Assembly: GCA_964462685.1 (NCBI GenBank)
Contig: CAYWYR010000001.1
Coordinates: 62,001-126,000, forward strand
Direction: 5' to 3'
DNA from: CAYWYR01 sp964462685
GTDB taxonomy: Bacteria > Bacteroidota > Ignavibacteria > Kapaibacteriales > UBA2268
Length of the DNA: 64,000 nt
Of this stretch, positions 19,332 through 27,765 are shown piece after piece. Both the position numbers and the translations under genes were made by a program. The number at the start of each line of letters is the position of its first letter. Position 1 is the stretch's first letter. The notes beneath the pieces are model-generated. The model saw only the letters and a list, made by a program, of their open reading frames with translations. It did no database searches and was not told where the DNA came from.

Positions 19332-20597
19332 TTATCTACCTGATCGCAAGTATTCCATTATGTTATCAGGTTTGATGTTTTGCATACACTTAAAGTGTCC
19401 TCTAGGGCATTTATCCCTGCCGATATGTGTACAGGGTCTGCATTCCACACTATTATCCTGAATAACTCGGAAGAGTGATGATTTCGGCGCGAAACCCAGC
19501 TCTGGTACAGTTGAGCCGAATATGACAAATGATTTTACCCTTCTGGCATAGGCGATGTGAGCCATCGATGTATCACCGGTAATAATTGCATCACACTCAG
19601 ATATCTTGATTACCGTATCCTTTATCGAGCCTTTTGATATGAAAGTTTCTACATTCGGATTATCCACTGCTGAAGCAATATCCTCAACCGCTGTTCTGTC
19701 ACCGGGCCCGCCTATAACTACTACATTTATACTCTTTTCAATTAGTTTAGCAGCAAGATTTATCCAGTAGTCCTTTGGCCATTTTTTTGTTTTATGAGCC
19801 GCTCCCGGGCATAGCGCGACAGATTTGTATCGTATACCATCAATGTTTGATAAATCCGTTCCAGATCCTAACTCTTCTGTAGTCGGACTATCTGAAATCA
19901 TTTTATCCAGAGGAAGGTAATAATTTTTCTGATAGTCGTTTTCTGTCCATATCTCTGGTTTTGCTTTTACGTATCCGCCTTTCTGCATCATACGCTTAGC
20001 GGTTCCTTTACCATATATGGTATCAAAATAGCGGAACGCCACATAAGGTAGCCTTAGCATATTTCTGATCTTAAGCGCTCTGATTTTTTTCGTATCCTGA
20101 GAGTCATTATCAATAGAACTGTAATTGTTCGGTTTTTTGGTTGTGCCGAACAGCTTACTTAATGATAACGGGAGGTATTTACCCCAGACCATAGAAACCT
20201 TGGCACCACGGTACTTTTCCAGCTCTAAATGGGAGAGATAGAGATCGGATTCGATGATCTCATTACGTAGGTGCTGTTTTAGAGTATATAGTAGGGCATA
20301 GCTTCGTTTATTGTTTTGCAGGTCGGCAAAATGTATCTCGATTTTCTCAGTACCATCTGCCATTTCGCATATATTTTTTGCTAGCTCCGATAAACTAGGT
20401 TGGGTCTGCCTGTTTTCTTTTTCGTAACTTACTTCTATATCCACGTGCGGATTGTAATCGAATATTCCGTTGAACATTTTGCCCCTCACAAATACTACTT
20501 TGGAGTCAGGCTCGTTTTGTTTTATACGGCTGGGTAACCCGCTTGCGAGTACTATATCGCCGAGTGAGCTCAATCTGACTAGGATATAAAACTTCAA
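19332..20597 (-). CDS. Glycosyltransferase family 9 (heptosyltransferase-like)
   Basis: This 421-residue protein has the GT9 layout. The N-terminal Rossmann domain begins LVRLSSLGDIVLASGLP. The C-terminal donor-binding domain has LCPGAAHKTKKWP, VVVIGGPGDR and the signature GDTSMAHIAYA. It transfers a heptose-like sugar onto lipopolysaccharide core at the inner membrane. A Cys cluster near the C-terminus (VECRPCTHIGRDKCPRGH) is common in this family. The start is TTG at 20597 with GGAA upstream; no ATG is available. It is divergent from the STAS gene, with only 25 bases between starts. Confidence 0.9.
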   Translation of the reverse strand: MKFYILVRLSSLGDIVLASGLPSRIKQNEPDSKVVFVRGKMFNGIFDYNPHVDIEVSYEKENRQTQPSLSELAKNICEMADGTEKIEIHFADLQNNKRSYALLYTLKQHLRNEIIESDLYLSHLELEKYRGAKVSMVWGKYLPLSLSKLFGTTKKPNNYSSIDNDSQDTKKIRALKIRNMLRLPYVAFRYFDTIYGKGTAKRMMQKGGYVKAKPEIWTENDYQKNYYLPLDKMISDSPTTEELGSGTDLSNIDGIRYKSVALCPGAAHKTKKWPKDYWINLAAKLIEKSINVVVIGGPGDRTAVEDIASAVDNPNVETFISKGSIKDTVIKISECDAIITGDTSMAHIAYARRVKSFVIFGSTVPELGFAPKSSLFRVIQDNSVECRPCTHIGRDKCPRGHFKCMQNIKPDNIMEYLRSGR

Positions 20598-20622
20598 TTA
20601 AATTCCGTTGAGAAATAAGTTA

Positions 20623-21003
20623 ATGAGATATACAACTGAACACAGAGACGAAATAACAATTCTTTCCATTCATAACCAAAGAGTGGAAGGCGAGACATCA
20701 GCAAAATTAAAAGCTGAGATTTTGATTACAGCCCAGCCGGATATAGAAGGATTGATTATCGATCTGAAAGCCGTAGAGATGATGGATAGTTCCGGCCTTG
20801 GTGCTTTGCTTCTTGCAAACCGCCAGTTAAAGGAATATGGGATACCTTTGGCACTAGTGGGCGTAAACGATATGATCCTATCGCTAATGAGAATATCCAA
20901 AATTGATGAGCTGTACGATTTCTTCGATGAGGTTGAAGATGTGATGGAGGAATGGGGGATTGAACAGTCCCCAGAGTCAGAAGATGAAGAAGCTCTTTAT
21001 TGA
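20623..21003 (+). CDS. STAS-domain anti-sigma factor antagonist
   Basis: This single-domain STAS protein (126 residues from ATG 20623; a TTG at 20608 would add five) has the phosphorylatable serine motif MMDSSGLGAL at about residues 52-61. Such proteins release a sigma factor, or another client, from a kinase-type anti-sigma factor, depending on Ser phosphorylation. The tail is acidic (ESEDEEALY). No anti-sigma kinase or PP2C phosphatase gene is next to it, so the partner is elsewhere. Confidence 0.88.
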   Translation: MRYTTEHRDEITILSIHNQRVEGETSAKLKAEILITAQPDIEGLIIDLKAVEMMDSSGLGALLLANRQLKEYGIPLALVGVNDMILSLMRISKIDELYDFFDEVEDVMEEWGIEQSPESEDEEALY

Positions 21004-21033
21004 TTTCCTTTTTTAGATATGCAACTCTAAAAA

Positions 21034-21059
21034 AAAAGCCATCTTTATAGATGGCTTTT
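21034..21059. terminator. Bidirectional terminator between the STAS gene and nuoC
   Basis: The stem GCCATCT (21038-21044) pairs with AGATGGC (21049-21055) and is flanked by an A run on the left and a T run on the right, giving U tracts in both directions. Confidence 0.88.
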
Positions 21060-21083
21060 CTATTTTATGCATAAATCAATATT

Positions 21084-21623
21084 TTAATTCGGCTCGCCAT
21101 ATTTTTCTGGGTATGGCGGTAGCGGAAGCGAACCGGGAATACCCATAAGTGGGAAATCTTTCCTTAAAGGGTATAGTGGTTCGTTTGTCTCGGGATCTTC
21201 GAAGTCCTCTGGCATATAAAGCCTACGCATATCAGGGTGGTTGTCAAAAGTAATACCGTACATATCGTAGGTCTCACGCTCGTACCAATCCGCACATTCA
21301 AATACGGGTGTAACTGTCGGGATACGACAGTCGTCATTTTCTACTACTGCTTTTATTCTGACACGCCATTTCTTTGGTATTGAATAGAGCATATAAACTA
21401 CTTCAAAGCGGCCTTCTTCTTTATACCAGTCAACAGCGGTGATATCTACAAGATTGTTGAATTGTAGATTACTGTCTTCTTTGAGTGCCTTAAGAACTTC
21501 AACTACTGTTTCTTTTGGTACGTTTACTGAAAGCTGATCTCTGAATTCATAAACGGAATGGTCGCTTGTAATTTTGCCTATAGCATTGAGTATATCTTGC
21601 TTTGGTGTCTTTGGTACTTTCAT
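21084..21623 (-). CDS. nuoC: NADH-quinone oxidoreductase subunit C
   Basis: This is the 30-kDa hydrophilic arm subunit of complex I, 179 residues. The family signature is present: ERETYDMYGITFDNHPDMRRLYMPEDFE followed by LRKDFPL. The gene stands alone: neither neighbour is a nuo gene, whereas in most genomes nuoC sits in nuoB-nuoC-nuoD. A TAAATTTG-type -7 element can be read on the minus strand at 21696-21703, although no good -33 TTG pairs with it. Other complex I genes (G, H, I) lie 29 kb away. Confidence 0.95.
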   Translation of the reverse strand: MKVPKTPKQDILNAIGKITSDHSVYEFRDQLSVNVPKETVVEVLKALKEDSNLQFNNLVDITAVDWYKEEGRFEVVYMLYSIPKKWRVRIKAVVENDDCRIPTVTPVFECADWYERETYDMYGITFDNHPDMRRLYMPEDFEDPETNEPLYPLRKDFPLMGIPGSLPLPPYPEKYGEPN

Positions 21624-21774
21624 CTGCTGTTATTTCAGTTGCTTGTTAACGTCTGTCATATATACTAATATCGCTATTGACGTACGTATAGTGTTCAAAT
21701 TTAATAAGTTTATCAATAAATATATGGTTTTGCCTATCTAAATAAAAAATATAACTCTCATAGAGATAAGTGTT

Positions 21775-21804
21775 TTGTTTGTAATGCTAGATATCCTATA
21801 TTTG
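21775..21804 (+). promoter_or_regulatory. Promoter of rpmB
   Basis: TTG at 21775-21777 and TATATTTG at 21797-21804 are 19 bp apart, a good Bacteroidota-type promoter. The 22 bases from 21797 to 21818 are identical to those at the rplU promoter (55403-55424). Confidence 0.8.
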
Positions 21805-21845
21805 TAGTCTTATTAAAATCAGAAAAATATAAAAGCGACAGAACA

Positions 21846-22067
21846 ATGGCAAACGTTTGTGAATTGACAGGTAAACGTCCTCTTACAGGTAACAACGTAT
21901 CCCACTCAAATAAGAAAACGAGACGTAGATTCCTACCTAATCTTCAAAAGAAAAGAATCTACATCCCAGAAGAAGATAGATATGTAACCATGAAAATATC
22001 TACCAAAGCTTTAAAGACTTTGGATAAGAAAGGCCTTAAAGCAATGCTTAAGGAAATGAACAAGTAA
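21846..22067 (+). CDS. rpmB: 50S ribosomal protein L28
   Basis: This 73-residue basic protein matches L28 along its length (MANVCELTGKRPLTGNNVSH; RRRFLPNLQKKRIYIP; KALKTLDKKGLKAMLK). It has its own promoter and terminator and so is monocistronic here. In many bacteria rpmB is followed by rpmG; that partner is absent. Confidence 0.97.
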   Translation: MANVCELTGKRPLTGNNVSHSNKKTRRRFLPNLQKKRIYIPEEDRYVTMKISTKALKTLDKKGLKAMLKEMNK

Positions 22068-22113
22068 TATCTGCTTTAGATTGCTTTTTCATTTACGTAG
22101 CGATAATTATCTG

Positions 22114-22142
22114 ACCCTACCTTTTTTAGGTGGGGTTTTTTG
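22114..22142 (+). terminator. Terminator of rpmB
   Basis: Stem ACCCTACCT (22114-22122) and AGGTGGGGT (22128-22136), nine pairs with one G-U, followed by a T run. Confidence 0.88.
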
Positions 22143-22231
22143 TTTTACAAAGTTTTTAGGCAAGCCTTGTATAACATATAAGGCATATATAGCGTCTGTT
22201 ATATATAGATCATAACTCAATAAACGTTTCC

Positions 22232-23860
22232 TTGTCTTTGAGATCAATTTTTAAATACCTTGTTTTTCTTCTACTAAACCTTTTTGCCCTTTCATGCGGT
22301 TCTGATAAAGTATTGCTTGAAAGAGATTATACCCAGATATTGCAGGACGGGCCTGATAGATACAATCAACTTGAAGGTCTTTCTAAAGCTAAAGCTCATT
22401 ATATCGACGGCCTGACAATGCAACAAAAAGGCCAACACGGAAATGCAGTGATTGATTTTAGGTTAGCATTAGAAGCGGATTCTGCCGCGGCCATTTTATA
22501 TTCCTTAGGCGAGTCCTATAAAAGGCTTAACAGGCAGGGGCTAGCAGCATCAGCTTATCAGAAAGCTATTGAGCTCGATCCAGAATATGTCCTTCCCTTG
22601 GAATCTCTTGCTGAGCTGTTGATGTTCAAAGGTGAGATGCAGGAGGCGATAAAACTTGCCGAACTTGCTTACCAGATCGAACCGAACATTCAGCGTAAGT
22701 ATATGATAGCTTCGATTTATGAATATACAGATAAAACAAAAGCTGTGCAGCTTTACAGAGAATTGATCGAAGATGAAGAGTCAGGACCTTTCATAGTCAG
22801 CAAACTCCTCTCCCTATACAAAGAACTGGATATGGAGGATGATTATCTAGAAACGATACAGACCCTATATTCAAAGAATAAAGGTAATATCACCTACGCA
22901 CAGGATATGCTTCAGCATTACTTTGTGAACGAGCAGTATAAAGAAGGCAACGAGTTTCTAGAAAGTATTTCCGATGACTTTAAACAGGAGGATCTTGTTG
23001 AGCTTTACATTGTATATGGGGATAACCTCTACAGAACCGAGATTGATTCATCACTGAATGCTGAAACAGAGTTTATCGAACTTATTGAAAGCCAGCATGA
23101 TCAAGTATGGAGACTTGATTATTTAGGTGGTTTGTTATCCGGCAAGATAAACGATATAGATAAAGCCGAGTATTTTTTTGATAAGGTTCTCACTGGCAAT
23201 GATACAGTATCTGATCTTCCTTTGCAAGTGGGTCTTTTCTTCATAGATAAGGATAGAGATAACAAGGCACTCGAGATATTCAGCCGTTATTCTGAAAAGT
23301 TTCCGGAAGACGAACGTTTTTTGTTTTTCAGTGGTGTGATATACAGTGAGAGAAATGAACTGGAGAAAGCTGAGGAAGTACTTTTAAATGCACATAGACT
23401 GGACAGCACCAATGTTGAGGTTCTTACAAATCTTGGGCTTGTTTACGATAAGCGAGGGGATTCTGAGAAAACCGTTACTTTCTATGAACGAGCTTACGGA
23501 ATCGATCCCGATAACCCTTTACTCAACAATAATTTTGCTTATCACTTAGCGGTAAACGGTGGGGATCTGGACCGTGCCGAAAGAATGTCCCGTTATGCTC
23601 TTTCCAGAGACCCTGAGAATATATCATATCTTGATACCTATGGATGGATACATTACAAGCTTGGTAATTATAATGTAGCTTTAGAGAATTTAGAAAAAGC
23701 CGTAAATATTGGTTCTCCTAGTGCCGAAGTTTTGGAGCATCTTGGTGATGTATATGCTGCCATGGAAGAAAATGATAAAGCTCTCTTGTATTATCATCAA
23801 TCGCTCGCTCTTGATCCCAACAGAAAGGGTTTAGAGGATAAAATAATCAATATCAACTGA
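22232..23860 (+). CDS. TPR-repeat lipoprotein
   Basis: This 542-residue protein has a lipoprotein signal (YLVFLLLNLFALSC, acylated Cys at about 22), so it is membrane-anchored. Tetratricopeptide repeats follow throughout (for example ASAYQKAIELDPEYVLPLESLAELL; VEVLTNLGLVYDKRGDSEKTVTFYERAYGIDPDNPLLNNNFAY). The start must be TTG 22232 (or TTG 22238), because no ATG precedes the lipobox. It ends 50 bases before the motA promoter. TPR lipoproteins scaffold envelope complexes; the partner is unknown. Confidence 0.85.
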   Translation: MSLRSIFKYLVFLLLNLFALSCGSDKVLLERDYTQILQDGPDRYNQLEGLSKAKAHYIDGLTMQQKGQHGNAVIDFRLALEADSAAAILYSLGESYKRLNRQGLAASAYQKAIELDPEYVLPLESLAELLMFKGEMQEAIKLAELAYQIEPNIQRKYMIASIYEYTDKTKAVQLYRELIEDEESGPFIVSKLLSLYKELDMEDDYLETIQTLYSKNKGNITYAQDMLQHYFVNEQYKEGNEFLESISDDFKQEDLVELYIVYGDNLYRTEIDSSLNAETEFIELIESQHDQVWRLDYLGGLLSGKINDIDKAEYFFDKVLTGNDTVSDLPLQVGLFFIDKDRDNKALEIFSRYSEKFPEDERFLFFSGVIYSERNELEKAEEVLLNAHRLDSTNVEVLTNLGLVYDKRGDSEKTVTFYERAYGIDPDNPLLNNNFAYHLAVNGGDLDRAERMSRYALSRDPENISYLDTYGWIHYKLGNYNVALENLEKAVNIGSPSAEVLEHLGDVYAAMEENDKALLYYHQSLALDPNRKGLEDKIININ

Positions 23861-23909
23861 TATCTACCCTTCTGTATATCTTCTTTATTCCGAAACCTAT
23901 AAGAAATGC

Positions 23910-23937
23910 TAAATATGGTACGGCATTTGACCGATAA
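23910..23937 (+). promoter_or_regulatory. Sigma-28 (FliA)-type promoter of motAB
   Basis: TAAA at 23910-23913 and ACCGATAA at 23930-23937 match the flagellar sigma-28 consensus TAAA-N15-GCCGATAA, with one mismatch and a 16-base spacer. It sits 34 bases upstream of motA. A fliA gene is present at 41231-42061. Confidence 0.7.
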
Positions 23938-23971
23938 TAAAGTTATCAGTACATAATCTGAGTTTATTCCC

Positions 23972-24826
23972 ATGCTCGTAATAATAGGTATAGTAGTAGT
24001 TTTCGCCTCGATGCTGATCGGCTACGTAATGCACCACGGTGATATCAGGGTTCTGATACAGGTAAATGAATTTATCATTATCGGTGGTGTAGCCCTGGGA
24101 TCAATGCTTGTTGCAAACCCTATGTTCATGCTCAAGAAAATATTCGCAGGGGCTTTGGGTACTCTTAAAAACCATACTTATAGTAAAGAGGATTACCTAG
24201 AACTACTGAAAATGCAGTATGAACTGTTTCAGTTCGCGAAAAGGGAAGGCCTCATAGCGCTTGAACCTCATGTGGAAAACCCAAGCCAGAGTTCAATAAT
24301 CGGTAAATACCCTGGAGTACTTAAAAATGAGGGCGCTATCACCTTTATGACTGATACTCTTAAAGTCATCCTATCAGGCGGAGTGCCCGCGCACGACCTT
24401 GAAGAACTGATGGACAAGGATATAGAAGCGATGAACGAAGAAGAGCATACCGTTATTATGTCTCTCAATACAGTATCAGACGCGTTTCCGGGTATAGGGA
24501 TCGTAGCAGCGGTGCTGGGGGTAATAATCACAATGGGATCTATAAGTGCTGGTGCTGAAACTGTAGGAGCGAATGTTGCGGCTGCCCTTGTAGGTACTTT
24601 TTTGGGTATTCTGCTTTCTTACGGTGTTGTCGGGCCTATTGTCAGAAACATGGATATACACCATAGCCTACACGATAAATATCTACAGTGCATAAAATCC
24701 GGACTGTTGTCATTTGCAAAAGGGGCTCCGGCAGCCGTAGCTGTAGAGTATGGCCGTAGATCAATTGATCCTGCTCACAGGCCTACTTTCCAGGAAGCAG
24801 AAGAAGCTTCTAAACAGACAAGATAA
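23972..24826 (+). CDS. motA: Flagellar motor stator protein MotA
   Basis: This inner-membrane stator subunit has four TM helices and a large cytoplasmic loop. The conserved segment AFPGIGIVAAVLGVIITMG (TM3 with the functional Pro) and the start MLVIIGIVVVFASMLIGYVMHHGD are typical. The 284-residue length is normal. It is six bases from motB. With MotB it forms the ion channel that drives flagellar rotation. A sigma-28-like promoter precedes it. Confidence 0.95.
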   Translation: MLVIIGIVVVFASMLIGYVMHHGDIRVLIQVNEFIIIGGVALGSMLVANPMFMLKKIFAGALGTLKNHTYSKEDYLELLKMQYELFQFAKREGLIALEPHVENPSQSSIIGKYPGVLKNEGAITFMTDTLKVILSGGVPAHDLEELMDKDIEAMNEEEHTVIMSLNTVSDAFPGIGIVAAVLGVIITMGSISAGAETVGANVAAALVGTFLGILLSYGVVGPIVRNMDIHHSLHDKYLQCIKSGLLSFAKGAPAAVAVEYGRRSIDPAHRPTFQEAEEASKQTR

Positions 24827-24832
24827 AGCTTT

Positions 24833-25792
24833 ATGGCAGAAGGCAATCAACAAGGCAATCAAGATAATAAGAAGCTGAAAGAACAGCCGATTATCATCAA
24901 AAAAATCGTCAAGGGCGGTCATGGTCATCATGGTGGCGCCTGGAAGGTAGCCTATGCTGATTTCGTAACTGCCATGATGGCTTTTTTTATAGTCATGTGG
25001 ATAGTTTCATCCTCTGAATCTACCCAGGAATCTATAACAGCTTATTTTCAAGACCCCGGTGCTTTTGAATTTCTTTCCGGTAAACCCACGATACCTGTTG
25101 ATCTGGGGCTAACGCCTTCACCTGGGAAGAACTCCGGTGATGATAAAGGGGACGGTGTTGGTGCGAGAGATGCACAGTTTGAAGCAACTCTGAACCCCGA
25201 ACAGATGGATGATCTAGCTCAAAAAGTCAATGATTATCAAAATGAGCAGGCTTTTCAGGATTCTGTTGACGCTGCTATGAGAGTTGCTTCAACGGCAACA
25301 AAAATAAGAAAAGTTTTTGATGAGCTTGCAGAGGAAAATCCGGATTTTACAGAACTTATAAATTCAATTGAAATACAACTCTTCGACGACGGGTTAAGAA
25401 TAGAGTTAATAGAAAGTGAGGATGATGTGTTTTTTCAAGTAGGATCGGCAAACCTTAAATCCGAAGCGGTAGGTATTCTGAAAAAGCTGGCTGTAGAAAT
25501 CGGAAAGCTTCCGAATCAACTTGAAATTGAAGGACATACAGACTCCAGAGGGTTTGGTAGCGGCAAGGGTGGTTACAGTAATTGGGAATTATCAACTGAA
25601 AGAGCGAATGCTAGCCGTAGGGTTCTTGATAGATACGGATTATGGGAAGGCCAGATCCTTCGAGTCACTGGATATGCTGATAGGATGCTTCGCATACCTG
25701 AGAATCCCTTCGATAAAAGTAATAGAAGGATAACACTTTTCATAAGACAAATAGATACAGACGAGTTCCTTACAGATTTTGATCCTGAATAA
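24833..25792 (+). CDS. motB: Flagellar motor stator protein MotB
   Basis: A single N-terminal TM carries the ion-binding Asp (D43 in AYADFVTAMMAFFIVMWIVSS). A plug/linker region and a C-terminal OmpA-like peptidoglycan-binding domain follow (LEIEGHTDSRGF; NWELSTERANASRRVL; NRRITLFI). A short Lys/His stretch (KGGHGHHGG) precedes the TM, as in many MotB proteins. The sequence around the Asp fits proton- rather than sodium-type stators, but this cannot be settled here. Confidence 0.95.
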   Translation: MAEGNQQGNQDNKKLKEQPIIIKKIVKGGHGHHGGAWKVAYADFVTAMMAFFIVMWIVSSSESTQESITAYFQDPGAFEFLSGKPTIPVDLGLTPSPGKNSGDDKGDGVGARDAQFEATLNPEQMDDLAQKVNDYQNEQAFQDSVDAAMRVASTATKIRKVFDELAEENPDFTELINSIEIQLFDDGLRIELIESEDDVFFQVGSANLKSEAVGILKKLAVEIGKLPNQLEIEGHTDSRGFGSGKGGYSNWELSTERANASRRVLDRYGLWEGQILRVTGYADRMLRIPENPFDKSNRRITLFIRQIDTDEFLTDFDPE

Positions 25793-25920
25793 CCGGCAAT
25801 AAAAACAATTTAATATAATTGCTATTTAATAGTAACGATTGCATAAATTATAAAATAGTATCATTTTGAAGTATAAATAGCTATTATATCTCTTTCATAT
25901 TTGACAACCAAACTATAAAC

Positions 25921-25951
25921 TTGAATGTTACAAAAATAAGCCTTACTTTTG
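25921..25951 (+). promoter_or_regulatory. Promoter of the HTH gene
   Basis: TTG at 25921-25923 and TACTTTTG at 25944-25951, spaced by 20 bp, lie in the AT-rich 200-base spacer after motB, 42 bases before the ATG. Confidence 0.65.
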
Positions 25952-25992
25952 CATTCTGTTAATTTAATTTAATAAATATAAAATATCATCTG

Positions 25993-26442
25993 ATGAATAG
26001 TGATAAAAGAATGCTGGACAGGCTAGAGGATATAGCCAAATCAATGTTCGGATCAATCAGTGCAATGGCTGTGGACATGGGTAAAAGCCCAAGTTATTTT
26101 TCCTCTTATAAATCTCAGGGTAAAGAATTAGGCGGTAGAACCTTGATAGCGATTAGAGATAAATACTCTATAAACCCAAAATATCTGGTATCAGGAGAAA
26201 GGCCTGTATTTTTGAAGAAAAACAAATTTACAGAAGATGGTGATTCTTATGCTGTCGACAACTCCCAAATGAAACCTTATACAGTGCTAAATAAGGAAGA
26301 TGTTGATTCCGAGGAGTGGAAAAATCTTTTGGACAAATACGAGTTTAGAAAATCCATTAGTAAAATCTATAAAGTTGAGACAGGATTAGAAAACATGTAT
26401 TACACTACCAAACAATTCAAAGAGTTGTTTAGGCTGGTATAG
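25993..26442 (+). CDS. CI-repressor-like helix-turn-helix protein
   Basis: Residues of about 8-65 match the phage CI-type HTH domain (LEDIAKSMFGSISAMAVDMGKSPSYFSSY ... TLIAIRDKYSINPKYLVSGE). The C-terminal 80 residues (ending KQFKELFRLV) have no Ser-Lys peptidase dyad I can see, so it is unlikely to be a LexA/CI autoprotease. It stands alone with its own promoter and terminator, without phage genes around. It may be a domesticated regulator; the targets are unknown. Confidence 0.75.
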   Translation: MNSDKRMLDRLEDIAKSMFGSISAMAVDMGKSPSYFSSYKSQGKELGGRTLIAIRDKYSINPKYLVSGERPVFLKKNKFTEDGDSYAVDNSQMKPYTVLNKEDVDSEEWKNLLDKYEFRKSISKIYKVETGLENMYYTTKQFKELFRLV

Positions 26443-26464
26443 ATAGACTGTGGATTCAAGCATT

Positions 26465-26503
26465 AAACCGAATAAGTCATTAAGGCTTGTTCGGTTTTTT
26501 TTT
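26465..26503 (+). terminator. Terminator after the HTH gene
   Basis: AAACCGAATAAG (26465-26476) pairs with CTTGTTCGGTTT (26486-26497), twelve pairs with one G-U, followed by a T run. Confidence 0.9.
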
Positions 26504-26623
26504 ATAGCTATTGAGCTAAAATTTTTTGATAAGATTTTTAACACGGATGTATAGACAACAAATCCCGGGTATAATCGGTTTATGTACTAACTATTTTACA
26601 AATAAAACCACCAATTGTCATAA

Positions 26624-27061
26624 ATGAAAAGATCTGCAGAAGCTAACTGGAAAGGTAACGGTTTAGAAGGTAAAGGGAATCTTACGACACAAAGCCATGT
26701 ATTTAATGAGCAACCATATTCATTCACTACAAGATTCAAGAATGAAGACGGTAAAGAAGGAACCAACCCTGAGGAACTAATCGCCGGTGCCCACGCTGGT
26801 TGTTTTAACATGGCTTTAGCGTTCCAACTCACTGGTGCGGGAAGCCCACCGGAGGAACTGCATACAATTGCCGAGGTTGAAATGGATACTTCTGGCGAGC
26901 ATTTCTTCCTTTCAGGAATCAATCTCCATTTAAAAGCCAAAGTACCTGGTATAAGCCAAGATAAATTTGAGGAATTAGCTGAGGTAGCAAAAGAGAACTG
27001 TCCGATATCTAAAGCTCTTTCATCTGTGCCGATTACATTGAAAACAGACTTCTCATCTTAA
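26624..27061 (+). CDS. OsmC-family peroxiredoxin-like protein
   Basis: This 145-residue protein has the two redox cysteines of OsmC/Ohr enzymes: GAHAGCFNMAL near residue 60 and ENCPISKAL near 125. The N-terminal SAEANWKGNGLEGKGNL fits the OsmC subgroup. It reduces organic hydroperoxides in the cytoplasm. It leads a short co-directional set with pdxH, an epimerase and a rhodanese. Confidence 0.92.
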   Translation: MKRSAEANWKGNGLEGKGNLTTQSHVFNEQPYSFTTRFKNEDGKEGTNPEELIAGAHAGCFNMALAFQLTGAGSPPEELHTIAEVEMDTSGEHFFLSGINLHLKAKVPGISQDKFEELAEVAKENCPISKALSSVPITLKTDFSS

Positions 27062-27086
27062 TAGCCTCTTTCTGAGTTTTTAGCTT

Positions 27087-27743
27087 ATGAGCAAAAAAGA
27101 GAATTTAGCTGATAATCTTGCCGATATGAGGCAGGAATATGATCAGGGTGAGCTTTCCGAAAGTGAAACTCAGGCAGATCCTTTTGAGCAGTTTGCACTT
27201 TGGTTTGAAGATGCTATGACAGCAGGCTTCAAAGATCCAAATGCAATGTGCATATCCACAGCCGATAGGCAAGGAAAGCCATCCAGCAGGATGGTTCTGC
27301 TGAAGGGTTTTGATGCGAATGGGTTCGTGTTTTACACGAATTATGAAAGCAGGAAGTCCGATCAGATAAATGAGAACCCTTATGCCTCGCTTCTTTTCTA
27401 TTGGGATAAATTAGAAAGACAGGTTCGTATAGAGGGCCGTCTGGAGAAAACATCTCATGAAGAAAGCAGGCAATACTATAACAGCAGGCCTTACGACAGC
27501 CGCATAGGTGCTAGAGCCAGTATGCAAAGCAAAGAGCTATCAAGCAGGGCAAAGTTGGCCGCAGAGGTAGCTAAAGAAGTTGCCAAACATCCTATTAAAC
27601 CTCCATTACCAGATTATTGGGGTGGTTATAGATTAAAACCGACATACTTTGAGTTTTGGCAGGGACGCAGGAACAGACTGCATGATAGGATAACTTACTC
27701 ACTTGAAAATAACAGTTGGAAAACAAGTAGGTTGTACCCTTAG
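27087..27743 (+). CDS. pdxH: Pyridoxamine/pyridoxine 5'-phosphate oxidase
   Basis: This FMN enzyme makes pyridoxal 5'-phosphate. The 218 residues carry the family motifs: SSRMVLLKGFDANGFVFYTNYESRK (cut here for length), RQVRIEGRLEK, and the C-terminal PDYWGGYRLKP...FWQGRRNRLHDR with the usual RLYP end. It follows osmC by 25 bases. A pdxJ gene lies at 62226, so part of the DXP-dependent B6 pathway is encoded in this window. Confidence 0.96.
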   Translation: MSKKENLADNLADMRQEYDQGELSESETQADPFEQFALWFEDAMTAGFKDPNAMCISTADRQGKPSSRMVLLKGFDANGFVFYTNYESRKSDQINENPYASLLFYWDKLERQVRIEGRLEKTSHEESRQYYNSRPYDSRIGARASMQSKELSSRAKLAAEVAKEVAKHPIKPPLPDYWGGYRLKPTYFEFWQGRRNRLHDRITYSLENNSWKTSRLYP

Positions 27744-27765
27744 AATTCTCTCAAATCAAATCAGA

